A stretch of 64,000 nt of DNA, taken from NCBI GenBank assembly GCA_964619955.1, contig CAZUJF010000010.1, positions 1 to 64,000 on the forward strand, given 5' to 3'. The stretch is from JACQFK01 sp964619955. GTDB lineage: Bacteria; Planctomycetota; MHYJ01; JACPRB01. Shown in pieces: positions 17,588-27,400 of the stretch. Every line of letters begins with the position of its first letter. The stretch's first letter is position 1. A model generated the notes under the pieces. The model saw nothing but the letters and a program-made list of their open reading frames with translations. It did no database searches and was not told the DNA's origin. The translations under genes were made by a program, and so were the position numbers.

Positions 17588-18997
17588 TCACTCCCCCGCG
17601 GCGCGCACGTAGGCCGCCAGGGTTTCGACGTTGCGCACGAAGGTCGCGCATTCGATCGTGCGTTTCACCGCCGGCGCCGCCACGTATTTCATCCCGCGCT
17701 CGTCCAGCCAGCGCCCCTGGCCGTCCAGCGCGGCGACGAGCGCCTTCGCCTCCGCCGCCAGGGCGTCGCTCGGCCGGGGCTTCCCGGAAGGCCGCGCGAG
17801 CTGCTCCGGCGTCAGGGCCTTGACCCTTTCGTACTCCCTCGCCAGGCGATCCCCCCGGTAGGCGACCTTGAATCCGTAGTGGGTGGGAAGGTCCGCGTCG
17901 CTGTGGGTCACCTCGTAGGTCCGCGTGAAATACAGCGGCTTGTTCGTCCGCAGCTCGTAGAAGCGCGCGAGCCGGCCGTCGGGCAGCCGCGAACGCTCCA
18001 GCCAGGCGAGCGCCGCGGGGACGGGCTCGAGGAAGCGGGCCTGGCCCGTTTCCCGGTGGAGTTCCAGGAGCGTCTCGATCACGCCCTGGGATTCGCCGCC
18101 GCTCACGGCCGGCGGCTCGAACTTGCGCGCCCACGCGGGCCGCAGTTCCGCATCGTACTGCTGCGCCCAGCCCGGCTGCGGCTCGGGCAGCTGCGCGAGC
18201 CTGAAGAAATCGCCCGCCCGCTCCGCGCTCTTCCGGAAGGCCTCCTCGCTGTAGAGACGCGCCGCCTCCAGCAGCAGGACGATCGTGTCCGACATCGCGT
18301 CGTCGTTCAGCGTGGCGTAATCCCAGTAGGCCTTGATCCGGGGAAGCAGACGCCAGTCCTCCGGGACCTGGACCTGTTTCGGCGGGCCCGGCTCCGGGAA
18401 GGACTGCCAGCCCTGCGGCCAGGCCCCGTTGGAGAACTGGGCCTTGAGGACGGCGTCCAGCCCGAAGCGCGCCGCTTCATGGATCTTCGCGTCCTTGAAC
18501 CCCAGCGTCCGATCCACGCGCATGAGCAGGCGCAAGGCGGACTGGGTCTTGTCGTCGTCGAAGGTGCTGACGTTGAAGCGCCGCCCGCCTTCGGGATCGA
18601 TGCGGTACGCCACCTTCCGCCGCGCCTCGGCGCCGAAATACACGCGGTCCGTCCAGCCGCCCGAGCGGAGCTGGCCGCTCACGAGTGCGTTCGCGGTCTC
18701 CCGGGCGCCGTCGAGAAAGGCGGCCTCGCCCGTGGCTTCGTAGGCGGCCAGGAAGGCGAGCCCCACCGCCGGCGTTCCGGGCGGCTGCACCCAGATGGTG
18801 TCCGGGTCGGTTTCGCCCTCCCCTTCGCGGTGCGCGAGATCCTCGCTCGTGCGCCACACGTAGCCGCCGTGCCGCGCGACGTGCGTGCGGAAGTAGGCGC
18901 AGGCTTTGCGCAGCGCGACCTTCGCATCTTCGACGGCGCTGTCCTGGGGCGCGAGGAGCCCGGCGGCGGCCCCCAGCAGAAAGGCAACACAGTTCAT
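17588..18997 (-). CDS. Exported polysaccharide lyase, PL10 pectate-lyase-like
   Basis: A 469-residue protein with signal peptide (MNCVAFLLGAAAGLLAPQ). Helical-barrel motifs match family PL10: GGYVWRTSEDL, STFDDDKTQSALRLLMRV, FSNGAWPQGWQSFPEPG and YWDYATLNDDAMSDTIVLL. In PL10 the paired Asp residues bind calcium and the substrate. It should cleave polygalacturonate-like polymers outside the cytoplasm. It is the first gene of a three-gene minus-strand operon, with ThuA and SGNH proteins. A longer frame upstream exists, but the ATG at 18997 with GGGAAG fits best. Confidence 0.8.
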   Translation of the reverse strand: MNCVAFLLGAAAGLLAPQDSAVEDAKVALRKACAYFRTHVARHGGYVWRTSEDLAHREGEGETDPDTIWVQPPGTPAVGLAFLAAYEATGEAAFLDGARETANALVSGQLRSGGWTDRVYFGAEARRKVAYRIDPEGGRRFNVSTFDDDKTQSALRLLMRVDRTLGFKDAKIHEAARFGLDAVLKAQFSNGAWPQGWQSFPEPGPPKQVQVPEDWRLLPRIKAYWDYATLNDDAMSDTIVLLLEAARLYSEEAFRKSAERAGDFFRLAQLPEPQPGWAQQYDAELRPAWARKFEPPAVSGGESQGVIETLLELHRETGQARFLEPVPAALAWLERSRLPDGRLARFYELRTNKPLYFTRTYEVTHSDADLPTHYGFKVAYRGDRLAREYERVKALTPEQLARPSGKPRPSDALAAEAKALVAALDGQGRWLDERGMKYVAAPAVKRTIECATFVRNVETLAAYVRAAGE

Positions 18998-19221
18998 CAA
19001 TGCTTCCCGACCGCCTACTCTACCCGGGAACGCGCCCCAAGGGGCAGCGCTCCGGAGATCTATTTGCCGTGGACCCACCCCTCCGGAATCGAGGTCCTCC
19101 TGCTCCCGGCGACGCCGCCGGTGGAGGGAACGGGACATCAGCCGGCCCCCACGCGGCTGCTGCGATAGCGCCCGCCCTCTTTTCCACCGCCTCCCTCAGG
19201 CGCCCGGCGGGTTCCAAGGAG

Positions 19222-20535
19222 ATGAAGAAGCTGCGCTCGATCCCGCTCGTCCTCCTCCTCCTGGGTGCGGGCACTCCCGCGGCCCGGCTCCCGAACCTCC
19301 TGGTCATCGTCGCCGACGACCTGGGCTACGGCGACCTGGGCTGCCACGGGGGCAAGGAGATCCCGACGCCGCACATCGACTCGATCGCCGCCGCCGGGAT
19401 CCGCTGCAGCAGCGGCTATGTCTCGGGTCCCTACTGCAGTCCCACGCGCGCCGGCCTGCTGACCGGGCGCTACCAGCAGCGCTTCGGGCATGAGTTCAAT
19501 CCGGGACCTCCCGGCGACAAGAGCGCCGCCCTGGGGCTCAGCCTCGCCGAGACCACGCTGGCCGACCGGCTCAGGGCCGCGGGCTATTCCACCGGCATGG
19601 TGGGCAAATGGCATCTCGGCCACACCGAGCGATTCAACCCCGTGAGCCGCGGCTTCCAGGAGTATTTCGGCTTTTTGGGCGGCATGCACGCCTACGAGCC
19701 CGGCAGGGAGGACGGACCCAACGCCGTCATGCGCGGCCTGAAGCCCGTCGGGGAATCCGAGTACCTGACCGACGCCTTCGCCCGGGAGGCGGTCGCCTAC
19801 ATCGACCGCCACGCCAAGGACCCCTTCTTCCTCTACCTGGCGTTCAACGCCGTCCATGCGCCCCTGCAGGCGTCCCCCAAGGTCCTGGAGCGCTTCGCGG
19901 GGATCGCCGAGCCGAAGCGCCGCACCTACGCCGCGATGCTCGCGTCGATGGACGATGCGATCGGGGCCGTCCTCGCGAAGCTGCGTGCGGCGGAGCTGGA
20001 GGAGCAGACCCTGATCTTCTTCATCAGCGACAACGGCGGTCCCGCGGCCAACGCCTCGCGAAACACCCCCCTCAGCGGCCACAAGGCCACGACGATGGAA
20101 GGCGGGATCCGCGTGCCCTTTCTGGTCCAGTGGAAAGGGACCCTGCCGGCGGGCAAGGTCTACGAGCCGCCCGTCATCCAGCTCGACATCCCCGCCACCG
20201 CGCTGGCGGCGGCCGGCGTGGCGCCGCCCGAGGAGAAGCCGCTCGACGGCGTGAACCTGCTGCCGTTCCTGTCCGGGAAGGAGAGCGGCGTTCCGCACGA
20301 GACGCTCTTCTGGCGTTTCGGCGAACAGACGGCCGTGCGGGCGGGAAACTTCAAACTCCTGGGCCGGAAGGGGACCTTGAAGCTGTTTGATCTCTCGACG
20401 GACATCGGCGAAGCGAACGACCTGGCGGCGCAGCAGCCCGGGAAGCTGAAGGAACTCCAGGCGGCCTACGAGACCTGGAATGCCGGGCTGATCCCGCCCG
20501 CCTGGGGCCCGGGCGCCAGGAGAAAGGGCAAATAG
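19222..20535 (+). CDS. Exported sulfatase, arylsulfatase-like
   Basis: A 437-residue type I sulfatase with a clear signal peptide (MKKLRSIPLVLLLLGAGTPA). Metal site: LLVIVADDLGYGDLGCHGG; nucleophile motif CSPTR in GPYCSPTRAGLLTGRYQ, the Cys to be converted to formylglycine; substrate-pocket motif GKWHLGH; and late metal site FFISDNGGP. It ends shortly before the TRAP transporter operon in convergent orientation. The AAGGAG motif touches the ATG, so spacing is short. The 222 bp between it and the divergent PL10-like gene show no other gene. Confidence 0.93.
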   Translation: MKKLRSIPLVLLLLGAGTPAARLPNLLVIVADDLGYGDLGCHGGKEIPTPHIDSIAAAGIRCSSGYVSGPYCSPTRAGLLTGRYQQRFGHEFNPGPPGDKSAALGLSLAETTLADRLRAAGYSTGMVGKWHLGHTERFNPVSRGFQEYFGFLGGMHAYEPGREDGPNAVMRGLKPVGESEYLTDAFAREAVAYIDRHAKDPFFLYLAFNAVHAPLQASPKVLERFAGIAEPKRRTYAAMLASMDDAIGAVLAKLRAAELEEQTLIFFISDNGGPAANASRNTPLSGHKATTMEGGIRVPFLVQWKGTLPAGKVYEPPVIQLDIPATALAAAGVAPPEEKPLDGVNLLPFLSGKESGVPHETLFWRFGEQTAVRAGNFKLLGRKGTLKLFDLSTDIGEANDLAAQQPGKLKELQAAYETWNAGLIPPAWGPGARRKGK

Positions 20536-20540
20536 GCCGC

Positions 20541-22361
20541 CTACGGCGCCGGGGCGGGCGAGGCGCCGAGCAGCGAGAGCGCCGGGACGTAGGTCACCAG
20601 CAGCAGCACGGCGAGCATCACCAGGATGAAGGGCAGCACCCGCAGCGCGACCTCCAGCACCGGTTTGTTGAAGCGGTACGACGCCATGAAGAGGTTCGCC
20701 CCCACTGGCGGCGTGAGGAAGCCCAGTTCGAGGTTCACCAGGAAGATCACCCCGAGATGCAACGGGTGGATCCCGAAGGCCTCCGCCGACGGCAGGATCA
20801 GCGGCACCACCACCAGGATCGCCGAAAAGATGTCCATCAGCGCGCCCACGACCAGCAGGAAGACGTTCAGCGCCAGCAGGAACACGAAGCGGCTGTGCAC
20901 GTGCGCCTTCACCCAGGCCGCCGCGTGCATCGGCACCTCGGCGTCCACCAGGTAGCTCGTCAGCCCCATCGCCACGCCGAGGATCGCGATCACGCCGCCG
21001 ATCAGCGTCACCGAGTTCAGCAGCACCCGGGGCAGGTCGCGCCAGGGATGCAGTTCGCGGTGGATCACGACGCCCGTCAGCAGCGCGTAGCTCACCGTGA
21101 TCGCCGCCGCCTCCACCAGCGAACAGAACCCGCCGAAAAGGCTCAGCAAGGCCACGACCGGGAGCCCCAGTTCCCACTTCGCCTCCCAGAGCGCGGCGAG
21201 CGCCTCCTTCGGGCGGAACGCGCTGCGCATCACCTTCGCCTTGCGCGCCTCCCAGACGCCCAGGCCCGCCACGGCCGCCACCAGCAGCAAGCCCGGGATC
21301 AGGCCCGCCCGGAACAGATCGGGGATCGGGACGTGCGCCACGACGCCGTAAAGGATCACCGGCAGGCTCGGCGGCAGCAGCAGCCCCACGGAACCGCTCG
21401 ATGTCAGCAGCCCGAGCGAAAACTTCTCCCGGTAGCCGCTCTGGACCAGCATCGGCATCAGCAGGCCGCCCAGCGCGAGGATCGTCACCCCCGACGCCCC
21501 CGTGAACGTCGTGAAGAACGCGCAGACCAGCGTCGCCACCACCGCCAGGCCGCCCGGCATCCACCCAAAACAGGCCTGGAAGACCTTCAGCAGCCTCACG
21601 CTCGCCTTCCCCTCCGCCAGCAGGAAGCCCGCCAGCGTGAAGAGCGGAATCGTCGGCAGCGACGGAGAGACCACCAGGCGGTAGGTCTCCACCGGGATCG
21701 ACGCCACCGGCGTGCCGTCCGCGAAGAACAAGAGGAGCGCCGTGCCGCCCATCGCGACGAACAGCGGCGCGCCCAGCAGCGCCGTCACCGCGAGCAGTCC
21801 GATGCCCGGCCAGAGCAGCTTCCCCGCGTAGGCCTCGAGCAGGAAGCCGATCGCCGCCGCCGCGGGGATCCCGAGGCCCGCGATGAGCCTCCCCTTCCAG
21901 TCCTCCGGCTGAAAGACGAAGCGCAGCGCCATCGCCGCGAACGACAGCGGCAGGATCGATTCGACGCACCACTGCGGCAGCCAGTCCGCCACGAGGACCG
22001 GGGACTCCATCTCGCTCCGGATGAACACCCACGAGGCCCAGGCCAGCGCCGTCGACACCGTGACCGAGACCGCGGCCGAAACCGTCGCCGCGAGCCGCTT
22101 CATCCCGGGGGAGAAACGGTCCACCGCCACGGAGAGGTTCAGATGCTGCTTCGTCCGGGCGGCGACCATCGCCCCGAGAAAACCGACCCAGAGCGTCAGG
22201 TTCTGGACATAGCCCGCCGAGCCGGGAATGCCCCGCTTGAAGATCAGCCGGAGCAGGAACTCCGACACGGGCAGCAGCGCCATGAGGAGCAACGCCCCCG
22301 CCGCGAGGCCGCTTTCGATCCGGCCCGCCCAGAGGAGCCCGCTTGCGAAGGCCTTCTTCAC
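20541..22361 (-). CDS. TRAP transporter DctQ-DctM fused permease
   Basis: A 606-residue membrane protein. Residues 1-165 are a DctQ-like small subunit with four helices (start KAFASGLLWAGRIESGLAAG, then GYVQNLTLWVGFLGAMVA). The remainder is the DctM-like large subunit with repeated long hydrophobic helices and signature segments such as TTFTGASGVTILALGGLLMP, SSGSVGLLLPPSLPVILYG and LELGFLTPPVGANLF. It drives Na+- or H+-coupled uptake of a ligand delivered by the binding protein encoded just upstream. Such Q-M fusions are known in TRAP systems. Confidence 0.92.
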   Translation of the reverse strand: MKKAFASGLLWAGRIESGLAAGALLLMALLPVSEFLLRLIFKRGIPGSAGYVQNLTLWVGFLGAMVAARTKQHLNLSVAVDRFSPGMKRLAATVSAAVSVTVSTALAWASWVFIRSEMESPVLVADWLPQWCVESILPLSFAAMALRFVFQPEDWKGRLIAGLGIPAAAAIGFLLEAYAGKLLWPGIGLLAVTALLGAPLFVAMGGTALLLFFADGTPVASIPVETYRLVVSPSLPTIPLFTLAGFLLAEGKASVRLLKVFQACFGWMPGGLAVVATLVCAFFTTFTGASGVTILALGGLLMPMLVQSGYREKFSLGLLTSSGSVGLLLPPSLPVILYGVVAHVPIPDLFRAGLIPGLLLVAAVAGLGVWEARKAKVMRSAFRPKEALAALWEAKWELGLPVVALLSLFGGFCSLVEAAAITVSYALLTGVVIHRELHPWRDLPRVLLNSVTLIGGVIAILGVAMGLTSYLVDAEVPMHAAAWVKAHVHSRFVFLLALNVFLLVVGALMDIFSAILVVVPLILPSAEAFGIHPLHLGVIFLVNLELGFLTPPVGANLFMASYRFNKPVLEVALRVLPFILVMLAVLLLVTYVPALSLLGASPAPAP

Positions 22362-22365
22362 CGGA

Positions 22366-23358
22366 CTATTTCTTCTTCGCCCGGGCTTCGTCGCGCAGCT
22401 TCACCACCTCGGCGAAGAAGTCCGGCGGGATCTTGGATCCCACGAAGCGGGGATACGCGTCCGTGCAGTACTTCTCCCAGTCCACCTGGAGCTCCGGCGT
22501 CACCGGGTGCACCACCAGGCCGTGTTTCTTCATCACCTCGACGGCCTCGTCGCCCAGCTTCCGCGTCTCCGCCCGCAGGCGCTCCCCCGTCTCCTTCGCG
22601 CTCTTGAGCAGCTGCGGCTTCACGTCCTCCGGCAGCGCGTCCCATTTCTTGTTGCTGATCAGCGTCGCGCCGATGAGCGGCACCCAGCGCAGATCCGTCA
22701 TGTTCTTCGCCGAGCCGAACCACTGGAAGCTCAGCGCCGCGAGCGGCGTCGCCTGGATCGCCGTGATCAGGCCGGATTTGAGCCCCGTGTGGATCTCCGT
22801 CGTCGCCAGCGGCACCGCCGTGACGCCGATGTCCTTCCACGCCGCCACGTCGCTCGACGCCACCGCCCACACGAAGAGCTTCTCCCGGCGCAGGTCCGCC
22901 ATCGAGAAGACGGGGTTCTTGCAGTAGAACGTCACCCACCCGGCCTCGCCCCAGTTCAGCACGGTGAAGCCCTTGTCCTTCAGCGACTTCTCCAGGCGCG
23001 GCGCGAGCTTCGCCATCACGTAGTCGAGCTCCTCGAAGTCGCGGAAGAGCATCGGCAGCTGCAGGCCCGTGATCTCCGGGATGATCTCCGAGAGCCCCGC
23101 GCTCGTCAGGGCCGCCGCGTGCAGCTGCCCCACGCGCATCTTGCGGACCATGTCGGGCTCGTCGCCCGCCACGCCGCCGGGGTAGATCTTGAACGCGACC
23201 TTGCCCTGCGTCGCCGACTTCCACGACTCGGACATGTCGCGCAGGATGTTGTACCAGGGCGATCCCTCGGGGGCGATCACGCCGAACTTGATGCTCTGCT
23301 CCTGCGCCGGGGCGGCCGCGACCGCCAGGGCCAGGAGCGCGACCTGCAGCAGCTTCAC
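22366..23358 (-). CDS. TRAP transporter substrate-binding protein (DctP)
   Basis: A 330-residue periplasmic binding protein with signal peptide (MKLLQVALLALAVAAAPAQEQ). DctP features include IKFGVIAPEGSPWYNILRDM, GKVAFKIYPGGVAGDEPDMV and IHTGLKSGLITAIQATPLAA. The classic ligand-carboxylate Arg region is replaced by MADLRREKLFVWAVASSDV, so the ligand may not be a simple dicarboxylate. It overlaps the stop of the TatT gene upstream by 4 nt and lies 4 bp from the permease, so all three form one operon. Confidence 0.92.
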   Translation of the reverse strand: MKLLQVALLALAVAAAPAQEQSIKFGVIAPEGSPWYNILRDMSESWKSATQGKVAFKIYPGGVAGDEPDMVRKMRVGQLHAAALTSAGLSEIIPEITGLQLPMLFRDFEELDYVMAKLAPRLEKSLKDKGFTVLNWGEAGWVTFYCKNPVFSMADLRREKLFVWAVASSDVAAWKDIGVTAVPLATTEIHTGLKSGLITAIQATPLAALSFQWFGSAKNMTDLRWVPLIGATLISNKKWDALPEDVKPQLLKSAKETGERLRAETRKLGDEAVEVMKKHGLVVHPVTPELQVDWEKYCTDAYPRFVGSKIPPDFFAEVVKLRDEARAKKK

Positions 23359-24281
23359 TGTTTCCCCCCGTTGCTTTCGTCGTCCAGGAAGAGATCCGGG
23401 ATCCGCGACTTGAGCCAGCCCGCCCGGCGTTTCGCGATGACGTTGACCAGCCGCTGCTCCGGGTCGGCGTCCGGATCCACCGCCTCCGCGGCGGCGATCA
23501 GGCGGCGGAACTCCCGCAGGTTCTGCTCCCGCACCGACACCGCCTCGGCCAGCGCCAGATGCACCGAGCCCCGGAGGCCTCCGGACAGCTCCAGCGCCCG
23601 GGCGTAATGCACCCGCGCGCGCGCCGCGCTGCCGCCCATCGCCTCGGGACGGCCGCCCTCGTAGGAGATCAGCAATTCGTGGATCGCGCCCTTATTGTAG
23701 GCCTCGTCGAGCTCCAGCACCCGCTGCAGCAGGGCCCCCGCCAGCGGCAGTTCCGCGACGAGGTCCAGATCGTCCTTCGCCGACATCAGCGCCGCCGCCC
23801 AGGACGCGCCCGCCCAGTAGAGAAACGGCACGTCGTCGAGGGTCAGCCGCGCGAGCGCGGCGGCGCGGTCCTTCATCAGCGACGCCTTGAAATCGGGATG
23901 CTCGAGCGAAACGCCCCTCAGCGCGTAGTCGCGTCCCCGCAGGAAAAGCCCCCGGGCGCGGGCCCTCAGCTCGCGGGCCCGCGTCAGATCCTTCGCATCG
24001 AGGCGGTCGGCATCCTCCATGACGAAGGCGTACGCGTACTGGGTGAAACCCGAGGCGCAGGCGAGCAGGAGGCCCCGGTGCTCCGGCAGCTCCGCCAGCA
24101 GGCTTTCGTAGGTCTTGAGGCCGAAGGGGACCGCGTCCCGGACGAGCTCCGGGTCCCCGTCCTGCCCGAACACGCCGCCGTTGCCCGAGAGGGCGTCGGC
24201 GACGGCCTCGGTGGCCAGGCCCCGGATCGAGCATCCGGCGCCCGCCGCCGCGAGGATCAGGACCCAAGTCAGGCGCATCAT
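23355..24281 (-). CDS. TatT-family TRAP-associated lipoprotein
   Basis: A 308-residue lipoprotein (signal peptide, lipobox AGAGC at about residue 17). The helical body, including LASGFTQYAY-type and RARELRARARGLFLRGRDYAL stretches and ASLMKDRAAALARLTLDDVPFLYW in parts, fits the TatT family, which forms a TPR-like trimer with the TRAP binding protein in Treponema pallidum and is thought to handle hydrophobic ligands. It is the first gene of the operon TatT-DctP-DctQM. Two adjacent ATGs are possible starts. Confidence 0.82.
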   Translation of the reverse strand: MMRLTWVLILAAAGAGCSIRGLATEAVADALSGNGGVFGQDGDPELVRDAVPFGLKTYESLLAELPEHRGLLLACASGFTQYAYAFVMEDADRLDAKDLTRARELRARARGLFLRGRDYALRGVSLEHPDFKASLMKDRAAALARLTLDDVPFLYWAGASWAAALMSAKDDLDLVAELPLAGALLQRVLELDEAYNKGAIHELLISYEGGRPEAMGGSAARARVHYARALELSGGLRGSVHLALAEAVSVREQNLREFRRLIAAAEAVDPDADPEQRLVNVIAKRRAGWLKSRIPDLFLDDESNGGKQ

Positions 24282-24411
24282 GAGGTGTTCAGCCGGTCAT
24301 AGTAGGCCCGTCCCGCCCCCCGCGCAAGGCTTCCCTATTCCAACCATACGCCTGCGGGGCGCGACAATCCCCGTGAATTGGAGCCGCGCTGGGGTGTACT
24401 GTAACGAGATC

Positions 24412-27400
24412 ATGAACCTCCTGCCGGCCCTCCTCCTGGCGGCCCTCCAGGAGCCGGGACTCTTCGCCGAATACGGCGCCGGCGACCGGAAGCTCAGCCG
24501 GGTGGACCTGAAACCCGCGTTCGACTGGGGGCTTTCGAGCCCGCACCCGCGCCTGCCCGCCGGGCCCTTCACGGTGACCTGGACCGGCCTGCTGCACCTC
24601 GTCGAAGCGGACGGGATCCTCTTCGACGCGGACCTCGAAGGCGAACTCGCCATCCGGGTCGGGGACAAGGAGGCCTTCCCCGGCCGCGCGCGGCTCGAAC
24701 TCGGCGCGGGCTTCCATCCGCTCCGCATCGAGTACCGCTCGGCGGCCGGCAAACCCGCCCGCGTCCAGATCGGGTGGTCGGGCCGGACGTTCACCCGGGA
24801 GCCGCTGCCGCCCTGGAGATTGAAACACGAGGCGCGGCCGCATCCGGATCTGCTCGTGGAACGGGGACGGAACGAAGTCGCCCGCCTCGGCTGCGCCGCC
24901 TGCCATCCCGCCGCGTTCCCGGGGCTCCGCGAGCCGCCGATCGGGCCCTCCCTCGCCGGGCTCGAACGCCGCATGGACGTCGCGCGTCTCACGGAACGGC
25001 TTGAACGCTCCCACGTTTCCACGCCCGGTCTCTTCAACGACGCCGGGGAGCGGCGCGCGGTCGCCGAGCAGCTGCTCCGCCGGCCGCCGCCCGAGGAGGC
25101 CCCCGCCAAAGGCGACACCCGCCAGGGCAAACGCCAGTTCCAGAGTCTCGGCTGCGTGGCCTGCCATCCGGTGCCCGATGAGCCGCTCGACGAGCAGCCG
25201 CTCCTGAATCGAAGGAGCCTGCCCGGCCTCGGCGATCACCGCCGGGCGGCGGAACTGGCGGAGTTCCTGCTCGACCCGGACTCGCGCTATCCCGACGGCC
25301 GCATGCCGAAACTCGTCCAGACGCCCGTCGAGGCCCGCGATCTTGCCGCGTATCTGCTCGAGGCGGCCGTCCCCGAACCCGCCCCGTTGCCGCCCGCCAC
25401 GAACGCCGACGGACAAGTCCTGCTGCGGACCAGGCGTTGCGCGGCCTGTCACCCGGGGCTTCCGGAGGCCGCGGTCGAGCCGGTGCCGATCCGGAAGTCC
25501 GGGGCGGACTGCGGCGGCCTCCGGTATGCGATCGAGGAGCCGGTCCGCCGCGCCATCGCGCTCTTCGCGGAAGCCGCGGGGGGAGAGCAGCCCTCCGCGT
25601 TCCACGACGGCCAGCGCCTGCTCGCGCGCCTGCGCTGCCTGCAGTGCCATTCCCGCGACAGCGAACGTCCGCCGCCCCTCGAGGAGGCCGGCAGCCAGCT
25701 CGGCGGCGCCTTCCTGCAGCGCGTGCCGTTCCAGCGCACGCCGCGCCTGCCCTACGTCCACGAGAAGCTGGCCCCGGACTACCTCCGCAAGGTGCTGCAG
25801 GACGGCGGCACCAAGGCCCGCGGCCGCGACTACAGCTACCGCATGCCGGCGTTCGGCGCGCGCGCCCCGGAGATCCTGAAGGCGCTGGCCGAAGGCGACG
25901 GCTCCCTCGTGGACCGCGCGGAGCCCGTCGCTGCAGTCCCCGATCCGACGCTCGCCCCGCTCGGCCCGGGCCTCGTCGGCTTCGAGGGCTACTCCTGCAT
26001 CTCCTGCCACGTCTGGAAGGGCGTGCTCCTCACGGAGACGGATCCGGGCGCGCTGGGCCCGGAACTCACGACGGCCACGACGCGCATCCGCCGCTCCTGG
26101 TTCGACCGCTGGCTGGAGGATCCCGCGCGCGTGCATCCCGGCACGCCGATGCCGCAGATCTTCAAGAAGGACCAGCCCGCGACGCTGAAGTCCGTGCTCG
26201 ACGGCGACGCGTTGAAACAGCGCGAGGCGCTCTGGGCCTTCCTCTCGCTCGGCCCCGCGGCGCCCAGTCCCAAGCCGCTGCCCCCGATCGCGATCGCGGT
26301 GCCGCCGGGTGGCCCGCTCGTCGCGCAGATCCCCGTGCGGCTGCCGGACAACACCCAGGTCGAGTCGATCTGCGTGCTTTACCCGACGCACGACCTGCTC
26401 GTCTTCGAGGTCGGCGGGAGTCTGAAGGCGGCCTACACCGGCGCGCGATTGCTGCGAAAAGTCCGCGGCCGCCTTCGCTATTACGTCGTCGAAGGGAAAC
26501 CTGTCGCGTTCGAAGCCCCTCCCGCCGCGAAATTCTCAGGCTACGAGCGCCTCGCCGACGGCGTCCGCCTCCTGGGTCCCGATGGCGCCGTGGTCTGGCG
26601 TCTGGAAGGACGCAAGCTGCGGCGCGGCAACGCGACCTGGCTGGAGTTGCCGCCGGCCGAAACGCCCCCGCCGCTCGAGAAGCTGCTCCTCCCCGACTCG
26701 GGCCGCATCGAGGGCTCGCTGGAGCGTCCCGGCTTCCGCGCCATCGCGTTCCCGCGCCCCAAGCTCGACACGGGCGAGGACCTCATCATGCCCGGCGCCG
26801 TGGCCGTGGATCCGAGGGACGGCAGCGTCTTCGTCGCGTCGATGAAGACGGGAAGCCTCTACCGGCTGAACAACCCGGACGGCGACGCGTCGTTCGAGGA
26901 CTACGCGGGGGGCCTCTTCCAGGAGGCGCTGTCCATGCACGCGGAGAGCGACGGCCTCTACGTCCTGCACCGCCGCAATCTGACGAAGGTCACGGAACAG
27001 GGACGCCGCTTCGAGCGCGTTGCCGCGCTGCCCCACGGCGTGGGCGAGACCTACGACTACGCCTACGGGCTCGCGCGGGACGCGGGCGGCGCGTTCGTGC
27101 TCAGTTACGCCCCCTACGCCAACCGCACGATCCAGGGATCGGGATCGCTCGTGCGCCTGACGCCATCGGGGCCGGAGTCCGTCGCCTACGGCTTCCGCAA
27201 TCCGCTCGGCTTCGCCTCCGGACCGGAGGGCGGGATCTTCTTCACGGACAACCAGGGCGAGTGGGTCGCCACGAGCAAACTCGGCCACATCGAGCCGGGG
27301 CGTTATTACGGATTCCCGAATCCGGAGCAGAAGGAGCATGCGAAGCTCCCCGCGGGACCCGCGTGCGTCTGGATCCCCTATGCCTGGGGGCGCTGCGTCA

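Noticed and set aside
19138..22032. Very long open frame antisense to the sulfatase and the TRAP permease genes
   Set aside because: It is a shadow of high-GC coding DNA: low-complexity Gly/Arg/Ala-rich translation, no start site, no family motif. The same holds for long antisense frames at 29513-33247, 47373-50831 and 55812-59726.
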